DNA of 64,000 bases from Bathymodiolus brooksi (taxonomy: Eukaryota > Mollusca > Bivalvia > Mytilida > Modiolidae): the NCBI GenBank assembly GCA_963680875.1, contig OY804589.1:4836001-4900000 (forward strand), read 5' to 3'. Positions 1 to 9,300 of this stretch are shown here, piece after piece. The position numbers and the translations under genes were made by a program. A model generated the notes under the pieces. The model was not told the DNA's origin, did no database searches, and was given only the letters and a program-made list of their open reading frames with translations. Within the stretch, counting starts at the first letter, position 1. Every line of letters begins with the position of its first letter.

Positions 1-2094
1 ACCCGTTGAACAGCACTTTCCTCTGATCTTATTATAGCGCAAATCATTCACACAGGAGACCTCTTTACCGCCATACAGCAAGCAGGTAAAAGCCTCCATC
101 TGCAGAAACAAATCCTCTGAAATTTGCCAGGAATCTCCAATTTGTGCAAGAGCACTTTGGAATTGAGTTGACTTTTGTAATGTCTTAATTGGCTTGACTT
201 TTCCAATCCCCTTAAATGCGCTCGTTGTATCACAGCGTGTGAACGCGTGTAGGCCTAAAGGTGTTGTACACAATTCCTGCTGGTACTGCTGTGCTAATTT
301 GGTGATATCTATCAACCTTTTCTTGTTTCCAGTTCCAGTATCAAAGAGAATTGTCACTCCTTGTAATTCCAACGCGTAGTGAAGGAGGATAAAGAATATA
401 TCGGTATCCGGACTACGAATTCTAATATTTCTGTATCCTTGTTGTTTTCCATAGAAACAATAAAGAACAACTCGTGAATCAGTTTCTTCCTGTGTCGATT
501 CAATTGATTTAATTTCTGTGCGACATACCGGTACGCTGGTACCATCATAACTTGTAATATGAAAGGCATGCCCATCAGAAACGGTTATTACGTTCTTGCC
601 CAACAGCTTAGGGGCGAAATTATCCGTGCTCCAAACACGACAAAGAAGTTCAATGAGCTGCTTTTTGTTTTCTTCATTGGCAAGGAAGGTCTTCCAATCT
701 GGTGGCTTTTTCGTATTTTCACCAGTAACAATCAGTTTTTCACTGCAACCTCTGCGCTTTCGTTCCATCGACTTTGTGGAGTTTTCTAGATACATGTCTA
801 TGCTAAAGATAATATCCGACTTTCTGACTACCATATCAAACAGTCTGGCACAGATGTCTCTGAAATTGGGTGGCAAATCTTTCAGATAGTAAAAAGCCGC
901 ATTGCCATCCTCTATCACTAGCGTCTTATCATCTGGAGGAGGTGGAACATCCTCCACATCTTTAGTCAAAAAGTGATAGCCTTTGGATTTATCTGTCTTA
1001 TTCAGAAAACCATCGGAAGTCGCAATACTATATGGAACTGGAGTGAGGGGATATGCTAGAAGTTCCTTCAAATCAATCCCGAGATCATCACATTGTGAAC
1101 GAACAAGAAGCTGAAATGCAATTTTACTTTGTTGGCGATATTCGATAATTTTGTTTTGAGATGACTTGATTGTCGTTTTCGTTGCCAACTCGGACAACGT
1201 TTTCAAATGTAATCGTTTGACCGGATCAAAGAACTTCTCGTGCTTCTCCAAGCGTTCTGAAATGAAATCAACTTTATCGTCAGCACCGAATGTTTCTGCA
1301 AGTATAACGTCGCGTTCAATCGCTGATGTAGCAGACGCATCAGATGAAATGCAGTACAACTTGTCTTTTTGTTCCATTTCGAATGGATTGATGAAACCAA
1401 CAATTGCTTCAGCAACTTTTACGACATTTGCCTCACTCCTTTCTATCTCGGTTCTGCGCAGATCACGATGTTTCTTTGCGTCAGAATCGTCCGCCAACAT
1501 ATCAACCATGGCTAAAGCTCCCTTCACAAACTGTACTCTTTCATGGGCTGCTCGCACCCATCGTTGATATGCGTCATAATTACTAAGCAAACCAGACAAA
1601 CCTGCACTGCCACCTCCAGCACATCCATGTCATTTAGAGTGCTTCATAAAAGTTTCCTCTATAGTTTTATCTACTGGACATCTATTTCCTGGAACGAAAG
1701 ATCTTGCCACGCTGATGGCGCCACTTTTTAATAAATCTGGATGGGATATTTCTATGTTTGCCAACACCACTGAGAAAAACGTCAGATATCGAGCATAATT
1801 TTGCCCTCCAAAGAGATCACACATCAGGAAAAGACACCTGGCATAAAGAAGGAAGTTGTTAGTTTTAACAGCTTTAGTCAAGTTTAGAACCAGCCAGATG
1901 GGATCCATATATGACACCCAAAGCTGTGCCGTCTTTCCAAGATGTCGTGTGCGCGCGTCATGTCGGAACTTGGCATAGGCATCAATAGAGGATGAGATGT
2001 CTTCATTGTTCAATGCCAACTCAAATGAAGCGTTATCTGGTTCATCGACAAGAGTCTTTAGTAATTCGAAAGAATCATCTGGAAGAAACATCAT
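1..2094 (-). pseudogene. PIN/FEN1-like nuclease-fold gene, copy 1: 3' end beyond window, nonsense codon inside
   Basis: Seen: from the ATG at 2094 the minus strand is open for 154 codons and stops at 1630-1632 (TGA). The same frame then stays open to the window edge, and from 1688 downward it matches copy 2 at +3303 bp. I found seven differences (628, 818, 1123, 1277, 1323, 1494, 1631), no indels: one silent, five missense, one nonsense (Ser codon TCA to TGA). The 154-residue part holds NYARY (99-103) and PGNRCPVDKTIEETF (about 135-149), which I recall as conserved in a multi-copy family of invertebrate hypothetical proteins. The frame stays open upstream to an acceptor-like site at 2109-2110 after a pyrimidine-rich tract, so the true exon may start at 2108. 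Known: similar proteins pair this segment with a PIN-like nuclease region. Inferred: a recently broken copy. A sequencing error at 1631 would make it intact. The function of the family is unknown to me. Confidence 0.7.
1630..1632 (-). other. premature TGA codon in copy 1
   Basis: The minus-strand triplet here is TGA, while the aligned triplet in copy 2 (4933-4935) is TCA, serine. It follows the KHSK residues and precedes the glycine-rich segment that copy 2 still encodes. One base separates the states, and the rest of the frame in copy 1 is undamaged, so the lesion looks recent. Confidence 0.85.
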
Positions 2095-2108
2095 TGGCCT
2101 TTCTTCGC

Positions 2109-2128
2109 CTAAAGAAAAATAAAACTCC
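2109..2128 (-). promoter_or_regulatory. putative 3' splice site upstream of copy 1 coding region
   Basis: On the minus strand a T-rich tract ends in CTTTAG, with AG at 2110-2109. The reading frame of the copy 1 N-terminal segment stays open up to this point. This fits a normal intron/exon border, which would make the ATG at 2094 internal rather than the true start. This is inferred from sequence context only. Confidence 0.4.
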
Positions 2129-2148
2129 TCAAAAAGAAGTCTTTCTAA

Positions 2149-2795
2149 ATAAGGGTAATAACAAAATTACCGAACTCCGAACAATCTTCCAAAGGGAAAG
2201 TCAAAACTCATAAGTATATAAACAGACAAAATCAGTCAACAACCGGAAAACTGGGAAAACCGCAATGACCCTGACTTGGTACAGGCATTTCCAAAGAAAT
2301 GGTGGGTTGAATCAGATTTTACGGCGCCAAACCTTCCGCTATCATTACGTTTCAAAGGTTCCGGCTGTCACTATAACAGCATTTATAATAATACTGGAAC
2401 AAAATAGGTAAAATAGTAGTCAACGCAGTACTAAATCCAGTGAGGAGGGTGGAACATATATCGTGAACATATATGTGTGACGTAAACATATTTTTGACAT
2501 TTACGTCACCGAATATGGTACTGCTTTGACAACTATTTTACCTATTTTGTTCCTGTATTTAAATACTGTTACAGTGACAGCCGCAACCTTTGAACCGTAA
2601 TGAGAGCGGGAGGTTTGGCGCCTTAAAATCTGATTCAACCCACCATTTCTTTAGAAATGCCTGTACCAAGTGAGGGTCATTACGGTTTTCACAGTTTTCG
2701 GTTGTTGACTGATTTTGTCTGTTTATATAATTATGAGTTTTGACTTTCCCTTTGTAAGATTGTTCGGAGTTCGGTAATTTTGTTATTACCCTTAT
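2149..2795. repeat. 647-bp fold-back element with long inverted arms
   Basis: The left arm (about 2149-2431) reads inward from ATAAGGGTAATAAC. The right arm (about 2518-2795) is its reverse complement, ending GTTATTACCCTTAT. The arms are about 280 bp, imperfectly matched by scattered substitutions and small indels, and enclose a spacer of about 86 bp. The spacer has its own dyad (2477-2486 with 2500-2509). Short open frames over the arms look like chance. The shape fits a fold-back or MITE-like non-autonomous DNA transposon inserted between the two gene copies. I see no convincing target-site duplication and no transposase, so the family is unassigned. This element accounts for most of the gene-free stretch between 2110 and 2874. 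Confidence 0.75.
2477..2509. promoter_or_regulatory. perfect 10-bp dyad with CRE-like arms in fold-back spacer
   Basis: GTGACGTAAA at 2477-2486 is mirrored by TTTACGTCAC at 2500-2509 with a 13-bp AT-rich centre. Each arm contains TGACGTAA, which resembles a CREB/ATF or PAR-bZIP site. It sits in the spacer of the long inverted repeat. It could be a protein-binding site, or simply the innermost stem of the element. Function is not shown by the sequence. Confidence 0.35.
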
Positions 2796-2874
2796 ATGCA
2801 TATTATGATGTCCATCTTAGCCAAATTCTACCCCTTCCTCTACTTGAAAACTGGGACAAATATACATGATATAC

Positions 2875-5001
2875 TCAATATTTCCATATTTCAGTTTCAT
2901 TCTTCAACAAATGACCTGAACAATGAGTATTGCAAACGGCCAAACAGTATTGAAAATTGGCGAAACAGTAGTCTTCTTCTTCACCATCAATCAGCGAGTA
3001 TAAAACATCGTCGTATTCATCATCACTTTCATCGCTTTCTGTCAAACCTGCAATATTTTCTTCGGCTAAGTCGTGGGTGAGTTGTTGTGGAATGAAATCA
3101 CCAGACACCCATTTTGGTTCAATCATCCCATCAACACACTGCCAACCATTGTCATGAGTAGGCTCCGGATATACTGGTTTTGCAATATGGGCTCTTTTCC
3201 AAATTCCTACCTGATAGTTAACTCTTTTCAGATGTTCTCTCAGACAGTTTATGCATGGAGGCAATACACCTAGATCAATATTTTTTGAGGCATCAAACGT
3301 TTCACCCGTTGAACAGCACTTTCCTCTGATCTTATTATAGCGCAAATCATTCACACAGGAGACCTCTTTACCGCCATACAGCAAGCAGGTAAAAGCCTCC
3401 ATCTGCAGAAACAAATCCTCTGAAATTTGCCAGGAATCTCCAATTTGTGCAAGAGCACTTTGGAATTGAGTTGACTTTTGTAATGTCTTAATTGGCTTGA
3501 CTTTTCCAATCCCCTTAAATGCGCTCGTTGTATCACAGCGTGTGAACGCGTGTAGGCCTAAAGGTGTTGTACACAATTCCTGCTGGTACTGCTGTGCTAA
3601 TTTGGTGATATCTATCAACCTTTTCTTGTTTCCAGTTCCAGTATCAAAGAGAATTGTCACTCCTTGTAATTCCAACGCGTAGTGAAGGAGGATAAAGAAT
3701 ATATCGGTATCCGGACTACGAATTCTAATATTTCTGTATCCTTGTTGTTTTCCATAGAAACAATAAAGAACAACTCGTGAATCAGTTTCTTCCTGTGTCG
3801 ATTCAATTGATTTAATTTCTGTGCGACATACCGGTACGCTGGTACCATCATAACTTGTAATATGAAAGGCATGCCCATCAGAAACGGTTATTACGTTCTT
3901 GCCCAACAGCTTAGGGGCGAAATTATCCGTACTCCAAACACGACAAAGAAGTTCAATGAGCTGCTTTTTGTTTTCTTCATTGGCAAGGAAGGTCTTCCAA
4001 TCTGGTGGCTTTTTCGTATTTTCACCAGTAACAATCAGTTTTTCACTGCAACCTCTGCGCTTTCGTTCCATCGACTTTGTGGAGTTTTCTAGATACATGT
4101 CTATGCTAAAGATAATATCCAACTTTCTGACTACCATATCAAACAGTCTGGCACAGATGTCTCTGAAATTGGGTGGCAAATCTTTCAGATAGTAAAAAGC
4201 CGCATTGCCATCCTCTATCACTAGCGTCTTATCATCTGGAGGAGGTGGAACATCCTCCACATCTTTAGTCAAAAAGTGATAGCCTTTGGATTTATCTGTC
4301 TTATTCAGAAAACCATCGGAAGTCGCAATACTATATGGAACTGGAGTGAGGGGATATGCTAGAAGTTCCTTCAAATCAATCCCGAGATCATCACATTGTG
4401 AACGAACAAGAAGCTGAAATGCAATGTTACTTTGTTGGCGATATTCGATAATTTTGTTTTGAGATGACTTGATTGTCGTTTTCGTTGCCAACTCGGACAA
4501 CGTTTTCAAATGTAATCGTTTGACCGGATCAAAGAACTTCTCGTGCTTCTCCAAGCGTTCTGAAATGAAATCAACTTTAGCGTCAGCACCGAATGTTTCT
4601 GCAAGTATAACGTCGCGTTCAATCGGTGATGTAGCAGACGCATCAGATGAAATGCAGTACAACTTGTCTTTTTGTTCCATTTCGAATGGATTGATGAAAC
4701 CAACAATTGCTTCAGCAACTTTTACGACATTTGCCTCACTCCTTTCTATCTCGGTTCTGCGCAGATCACGATGTTTCTTTGCGTCAGAATCGTCCGTCAA
4801 CATATCAACCATGGCTAAAGCTCCCTTCACAAACTGTACTCTTTCATGGGCTGCTCGCACCCATCGTTGATATGCGTCATAATTACTAAGCAAACCAGAC
4901 AAACCTGCACTGCCACCTCCAGCACATCCATGTGATTTAGAGTGCTTCATAAAAGTTTCCTCTATAGTTTTATCTACTGGACATCTATTTCTAAGTGCCA
5001 A
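2875..5001 (-). CDS. PIN/FEN1-like nuclease-fold protein, copy 2 (N-terminally truncated)
   Basis: Seen: 708 open codons. In order: NRCPVDKTIEETF (5-17); a Gly-rich patch (26-36); a region with LLAYPLTPVP (213-222); an apparent nuclease core with VIEDGN (261-266), SMERKRRG (310-317), QEETDSR (403-409), SPDTD (429-433) and a helix-hairpin-helix-like CDTTSAFKGIGK (489-500); a Cys-bearing C-terminal part (C562, C563, C583, C586); and an acidic stretch (about 655-677). Known: spaced acidic residues followed by a GCD...GIG motif are the pattern of FEN1/XPG-type 5' nucleases. Inferred: a PIN-like nuclease fold, perhaps from a mobile element or domesticated; substrate unknown. Homology to copy 1 ends at 4991, so the first four residues (MALR) come from sequence not shared with copy 1. 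The real exon may begin at 4991 after the TTAG, with 5' exons missing or elsewhere. The ATG at 5001 is therefore doubtful. The frame is intact, with no stop. Confidence 0.65.
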   Translation of the reverse strand: MALRNRCPVDKTIEETFMKHSKSHGCAGGGSAGLSGLLSNYDAYQRWVRAAHERVQFVKGALAMVDMLTDDSDAKKHRDLRRTEIERSEANVVKVAEAIVGFINPFEMEQKDKLYCISSDASATSPIERDVILAETFGADAKVDFISERLEKHEKFFDPVKRLHLKTLSELATKTTIKSSQNKIIEYRQQSNIAFQLLVRSQCDDLGIDLKELLAYPLTPVPYSIATSDGFLNKTDKSKGYHFLTKDVEDVPPPPDDKTLVIEDGNAAFYYLKDLPPNFRDICARLFDMVVRKLDIIFSIDMYLENSTKSMERKRRGCSEKLIVTGENTKKPPDWKTFLANEENKKQLIELLCRVWSTDNFAPKLLGKNVITVSDGHAFHITSYDGTSVPVCRTEIKSIESTQEETDSRVVLYCFYGKQQGYRNIRIRSPDTDIFFILLHYALELQGVTILFDTGTGNKKRLIDITKLAQQYQQELCTTPLGLHAFTRCDTTSAFKGIGKVKPIKTLQKSTQFQSALAQIGDSWQISEDLFLQMEAFTCLLYGGKEVSCVNDLRYNKIRGKCCSTGETFDASKNIDLGVLPPCINCLREHLKRVNYQVGIWKRAHIAKPVYPEPTHDNGWQCVDGMIEPKWVSGDFIPQQLTHDLAEENIAGLTESDESDDEYDDVLYSLIDGEEEDYCFANFQYCLAVCNTHCSGHLLKNETEIWKY

Positions 5002-5020
5002 TTGTTAGCAAGCTTTGGGT
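4992..5020 (-). promoter_or_regulatory. putative branch point and 3' splice site at the 5' edge of copy 2
   Basis: On the minus strand TTGCTAAC, close to the metazoan branch-point consensus, is followed about 15 bases later by CACTTAG, directly where homology to copy 1 begins. Copy 1 instead has continuous coding sequence across the same point. This suggests copy 2 keeps an intron border here. A chance breakpoint of the duplication is the alternative. Confidence 0.4.
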
Positions 5021-5279
5021 TTAGTTGAATCCTTTTTACATTTGATGATCTAGCTTGCTCAACATTTAAAATGACCATGAACTTTGAAGATTGATTTATA
5101 TTGGATGTAATGGGAACATTATGTTAAAATCTTTTGATATTCATTGTGATACAGTTCATGTGAGCCTCTAATTTCAAATAAATGGTGTTTTTAACTCCTA
5201 CTCCATTTCAATGAATTTATTTTTGATTCTGAACACTATCCATAGTTTTACTTAACAAAGAAAACCAATTAATCTAAAT
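5002..5279. other. AT-rich spacer, no recognised feature
   Basis: About 280 bp of AT-rich DNA between the PIN-like gene copy and the minisatellite. I see no open frame with coding character. There is an isolated AATAAA on the plus strand near 5180, but no coding sequence before it that would make it a credible poly(A) signal. Confidence 0.5.
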
Positions 5280-5524
5280 CACGTGATAACTGAAGGTAAA
5301 CAACGTCTACACCTCACGTGATAACTGAAGGTCAACAACATTTACACATCACGTGATAACTGAAGGTTAACAACGTATACACATCACGTGATAACTGAAG
5401 GTAAACAACGTCTACACCTCACGTGATAACTGAAGGTCAACAACATTTACACATCACGTGATAACTGAAGGTTAACAACGTATACACATCACGTGATAAC
5501 TGAAGGTCAACAACGTATACACAT
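5280..5524. repeat. 35-bp minisatellite, seven units, each with a CACGTG E-box
   Basis: Units start at 5280, 5315, 5350, 5385, 5420, 5455 and 5490, each opening with CACGTGATAACTGAAGGT. Three unit types alternate in fixed order: units 4, 5 and 6 repeat units 1, 2 and 3, giving a 105-bp trimer. Across unit borders most copies make the palindrome ATCACGTGAT, a MiT/TFE or Myc-type E-box. It lies about 300 bp beyond the stop codon of the FReP exon. Expansion by tandem trimer duplication is evident. A regulatory role is only a possibility. Confidence 0.9.
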
Positions 5525-5610
5525 GTTGCACACAAACCAGATTATATTTTGTCTTTGAGTGTACCTGAAGAAATTTACACTAGAAACGCATCATCCGCAC
5601 TAAATTTGAT

Positions 5611-5776
5611 ACAGTCAAACTTCTCCATGTGGTCACCTCTATTAAGCAGTCACCTGTATTTAAAGGTCATATTTTCTAGTCCTGTCATATAAAACTTCAT
5701 ATTTTAATGGTCAGCTGTCTAATAAGGCCAATTTTTCTTTGTCCCAAAGGTGACCTCTTATCACAGGTTTGACTAC
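5611..5776. mobile_element. short dispersed element with imperfect terminal inverted repeats
   Basis: The left end carries AGTCAAAC followed after about 10 bases by GGTCACCT. The right end carries the mirror image, AGGTGACC then GTTTGACT. The interior is rich in variants of GTCACCTGTATT and AAGGTCAT. I recall very similar sequences scattered through bivalve and other marine invertebrate genomes, often near genes, but cannot name the family. Size (about 166 bp), inverted ends and lack of coding capacity fit a MITE-like non-autonomous element. It lies just beyond the poly(A) signal of the FReP exon. Confidence 0.5.
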
Positions 5777-5792
5777 ATGTATCTACGGTTTT

Positions 5793-5798
5793 TTTATT
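5793..5798 (-). terminator. poly(A) signal AATAAA for the FReP exon
   Basis: Minus-strand AATAAA 26 bases downstream of the FReP stop codon, followed by a short A run. Position and orientation fit a compact 3' untranslated region ending near 5770-5780, at the edge of the dispersed element. Confidence 0.6.
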
Positions 5799-5824
5799 CC
5801 AATTAAACGACCACGATGAAATAT

Positions 5825-6066
5825 TCAGATTCTTCTCATCATCATCCGGGTAGTTTTCAAAGAGTATCGTTTCCCTGTAAATGTCATCCAAGAAACTGAA
5901 TCTCTTGTTGACACACCGGGTTGATAAATAGCATTCAAATTAGATTTAAAGCAAGCTCTGTACCACCATGCCCCAGATCTTATTACAGCACAGTTGTTGA
6001 CATGTATATCATTATCAGTATCCTTGGTTGAAAACTTCATATTGTTGTGGTAAGACAAGGAATCAC
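5825..6066 (-). CDS. fibrinogen-related protein (FReP), terminal exon of fibrinogen C-terminal domain
   Basis: Seen: after an acceptor (CAG at 6069-6067) the exon opens in phase with a split Gly codon, then encodes 79 residues and a TGA stop. Key residues: DSLSYHNNM (1-9), FSTKDTDND (11-19) with the Asp residues that bind calcium in this fold (D15, D17), NCA (24-26), AWWY (32-35) with C25 and C38 as the conserved disulfide pair, SNLN (41-44), W59, and the closing MMMRRI (74-79). Known: this is the C-terminal third of a domain of about 220 residues used for glycan or N-acetyl-group recognition in secreted lectins; molluscs use FRePs in immunity. Odd: the usual GGWW is GAWW. The earlier two thirds of the domain are not in this window. 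Upstream lies only satellite, so the exon either ends a gene with an intron of at least 58 kb or is orphaned. The exon itself is intact. Confidence 0.88.
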
Positions 6067-6085
6067 CTGAAATAGTTAATGACTA
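6067..6085 (-). promoter_or_regulatory. 3' splice acceptor of the FReP terminal exon
   Basis: The minus strand reads CATTAACTATTTCAG immediately before the exon, with a CATTAAC branch-like motif unusually close to the AG. The TTTCAG here is a better pyrimidine tract than the TTACAG found in most satellite monomers. This may mean the functional acceptor has been kept while the satellite copies drifted. Confidence 0.7.
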
Positions 6086-6361
6086 ATCACTGGGGTTGTA
6101 ACAAGAGTAACACGACGGGTGTCACCAGTGGAGCAGAAATTCATGTTGTTGTGGTTGGACAAGGAATCACCTGTAATAGTTAATGACTTATCACCTTGGT
6201 TATGACAAGAGTAACACGACAGGTGTCACTAGTGGAGCAGAAATTCATGTTGTTGTGGTAGGACAAGGAATCACCAGTACTAGTTAATGACTTATCACTG
6301 GGGTTATAACAAGAATAACACGACGGGTGTCACTAGTGGAGCAGAAATTCATATTGTTGTG

Positions 6362-9300
6362 GTAGGAAAAGGAATCACCTGTACTAGTTAATGACTTATC
6401 ACTGAGGTTATAACAAGAATAACACGACGGGTGTTACTAGTGGAGCAGAAATTCATATTGTTGTGGTAGGACAAGGAATCACCTGTACTAGTTAATGACT
6501 TATCACCTTGGTTATAACAAGAGTAACACGACAGGTGTCATTAGTGGAGCAGAAATTCATGTTGTTGTGGTAGGACAAGGAATCACCTGTACTAGTTAAT
6601 GACTTATCACTGGGTTATGACAAGAGTAACATGACAGGTATAACTAGTGGAGCAGAAATTCATAGTGTTGTGGTAGGACAAGGAATCAACTGTAATAGTT
6701 AATGACTTATCACTGGGGTTATAGCAAGAGTAACGCGACAGGTGTCATTAGTGGAGCAGAAATTCATATTGTTGTGGTAGGACAAGGAATCCCCTGTAAT
6801 AGTTAATGACTTATCACTGGGGTTATAGCAAGAGTAACATGACAGGTGTCACTAGTGGAGCAGAAATTCATGTTGTTGTGGTAGGACAAGGAATCAACTG
6901 TAATAGTTAATGACTTATCACTGGGGTTATGACAAGAGTAACACGACAGGTGTCATTAGTGGAGCAGAAATTCATGTTGTTGTGGTAGAACAAGGGATCA
7001 CCTGTAATAGTTAATGACCTATCACGGGTTATAACAAGAGTAACACGACAGGTGTCATTAGTGGAGCAGAAATTCATATTGTGGTAGGACAAGGAATCAC
7101 CTGTACTAGTTAATGACTTATCACTGAGGTTAAAACAAGAGTAACGCGACAGGTGTCACTAGTGGAGCAGAAGTTCATATTGTTGTGGTAGGACAAGGAA
7201 TCACCTGTAATAGTTAATGACTTATCACTGGGATTGTAACAAGAGTAACACGACAGGTGTCACTAGTGGAGCAGAAATTCATATTGTTGTGGTAGGACAA
7301 GGAATAACCTATAACAGTTAATGACTTATAACCTTGGTTATGACAAGAGTAACACGACAGGTGTCACTAGTGGAGCAGAAATTCATATTGTTTTGATAGG
7401 ACAAGGAATCACCTGTAATAGTTAATGACTTATCACTGGGATTGTAACAAGAGTAACACGACAGGTGTCACTAGTGGAGCAGAAATTCATATTGTTGTGG
7501 TAGGACAAGGAATCACCTGTAATAGTTAATGACTTATCACTGGGGTTATAACAAGAGTAACACGACAGGTGTCATTAGTGGAGCAGAAATTCATATTGTT
7601 TTGGTAGGACAAGGAATCACCTATAATAGTTAATGACTTATCACTGGAGTTATAGCAAGAGTAACATGACAGGTGTCACTAATGGAGCAGAAATTCATAT
7701 TGTTGTGGTAGGACAAGGAATCAACTGTAATAGTTTATGACTTATCACTGGGGTTGTAACCAGAGTAACACCACAGGTGTCACTAGTGGAGCAGAAATTC
7801 ATATTGTTGTGGTAGGACAAGGAATCACCTGTAATAGTTAATGACTTATCACTGTGGATATAACAAGAGTAACACGACGGGTGTCACTAGTGGAGCAGAA
7901 ATTCATATTGTTGTGGTAGGAAAAGGAATCACCTGTACTAGTTAATGACTTATCACTGAGGTTATAACAAGAATAACACGACGGGTGTTACTAGTGGAGC
8001 AGAAATTCATATTGTTGTGGTAGGACAAGGAATCACCTGTACTAGTTAATGACTTATCACCTTGGTTATAACAAGAGAAACACGACAGGTGTCATTAGTG
8101 GAGCAGAAATTCATGTTGTTGTGGTAGGACAAGGAATCACCTGTACTAGTTAATGACTTATCACTGGGTTATGACAAGAGTAACATGACAGGTATAACTA
8201 GTGGAGCAGAAATTCATAGTGTTGTGGTAGGACAAGGAATCAACTGTAATAGTTAATGACTTATCACTGGGGTTATAGCAAGAGTAACGCGACAGGTGTC
8301 ATTAGTGGAGCAGAAATTCATATTGTTGTGGTAGGACAAGGAATCACCTGTAATAGTTAATGACTTATCACTGGGGTTATAGCAAGAGTAACATGACAGG
8401 TGTCACTAGTGGAGCAGAAATTCATGTTGTTGTGGTAGGACAAGGAATCAACTGTAATAGTTAATGACTTATCACTGGGGTTATGACAAGAGTAACACGA
8501 CAGGTGTCATTAGTGGAGCAGAAATTCATGTTGTTGTGGTAGAACAAGGGATCACCTGTAATAGTTAATGACCTATCACGGGTTATAACAAGAGTAACAC
8601 GACAGGTGTCATTAGTGGAGCAGAAATTCATATTGTGGTAGGACAAGGAATCACCTGTACTAGTTAATGACTTATCACTGAGGTTAAAACAAGAGTAACG
8701 CGACAGGTGTCACTAGTGGAGCAGAAGTTCATATTGTTGTGGTAGGACAAGGAATCACCTGTAATAGTTAATGACTTATCACTGGGATTGTAACAAGAGT
8801 AACACGACAGGTGTCACTAGTGGAGCAGAAATTCATATTGTTGTGGTAGGACAAGGAATAACCTATAACAGTTAATGACTTATAACCTTGGTTATGACAA
8901 GAGTAACACGACAGGTGTCACTAGTGGAGCAGAAATTCATATTTTTTGATAGGACAAGGAATCACCTGTAATAGTTAATGACTTATCACTGGGATTGTAA
9001 CAAGAGTAACACGACAGGTGTCACTAGTGGAGCAGAAATTCATATTGTTGTGGTAGGACAAGGAATCACCTGTAATAGTTAATGACTTATCACTGGGGTT
9101 ATAACAAGAGTAACACGACAGGTGTCATTAGTGGAGCAGAAATTCATATTGTTTTGGTAGGACAAGGAATCACCTATAATAGTTAATGACTTATCACTGG
9201 AGTTATAGCAAGAGTAACATGACAGGTGTCACTAATGGAGCAGAAATTCATATTGTTGTGGTAGGACAAGGAATCAACTGTAATAGTTTATGACTTATCA

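Noticed and set aside
194..1586. Plus-strand open frames of 60-133 codons over PIN gene copy 1 (and their twins at 3497-4889)
   Set aside because: They lie antisense to the well-supported minus-strand frame and recur only because the gene is duplicated. No independent domain is visible.
2149..2160. Target-site duplication of the fold-back element
   Set aside because: The flanking bases (CTAA on the left, ATGC on the right) give no convincing direct repeat longer than one or two bases.
2559..2801. 80-codon minus-strand open frame
   Set aside because: It sits in the right arm of the fold-back element, the left arm does not preserve it, and there is no recognisable domain.
5697..5891. 64-codon minus-strand frame
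   Set aside because: It overlaps the end of the FReP exon in another frame and runs into the dispersed element, so it is a shadow.
8461..8646. 61-codon open frame as a gene
   Set aside because: It is the second copy of the frame at 6907-7092, created by a two-base deletion within a satellite unit. It has no start context or regulatory signals and is reported only as an observation.
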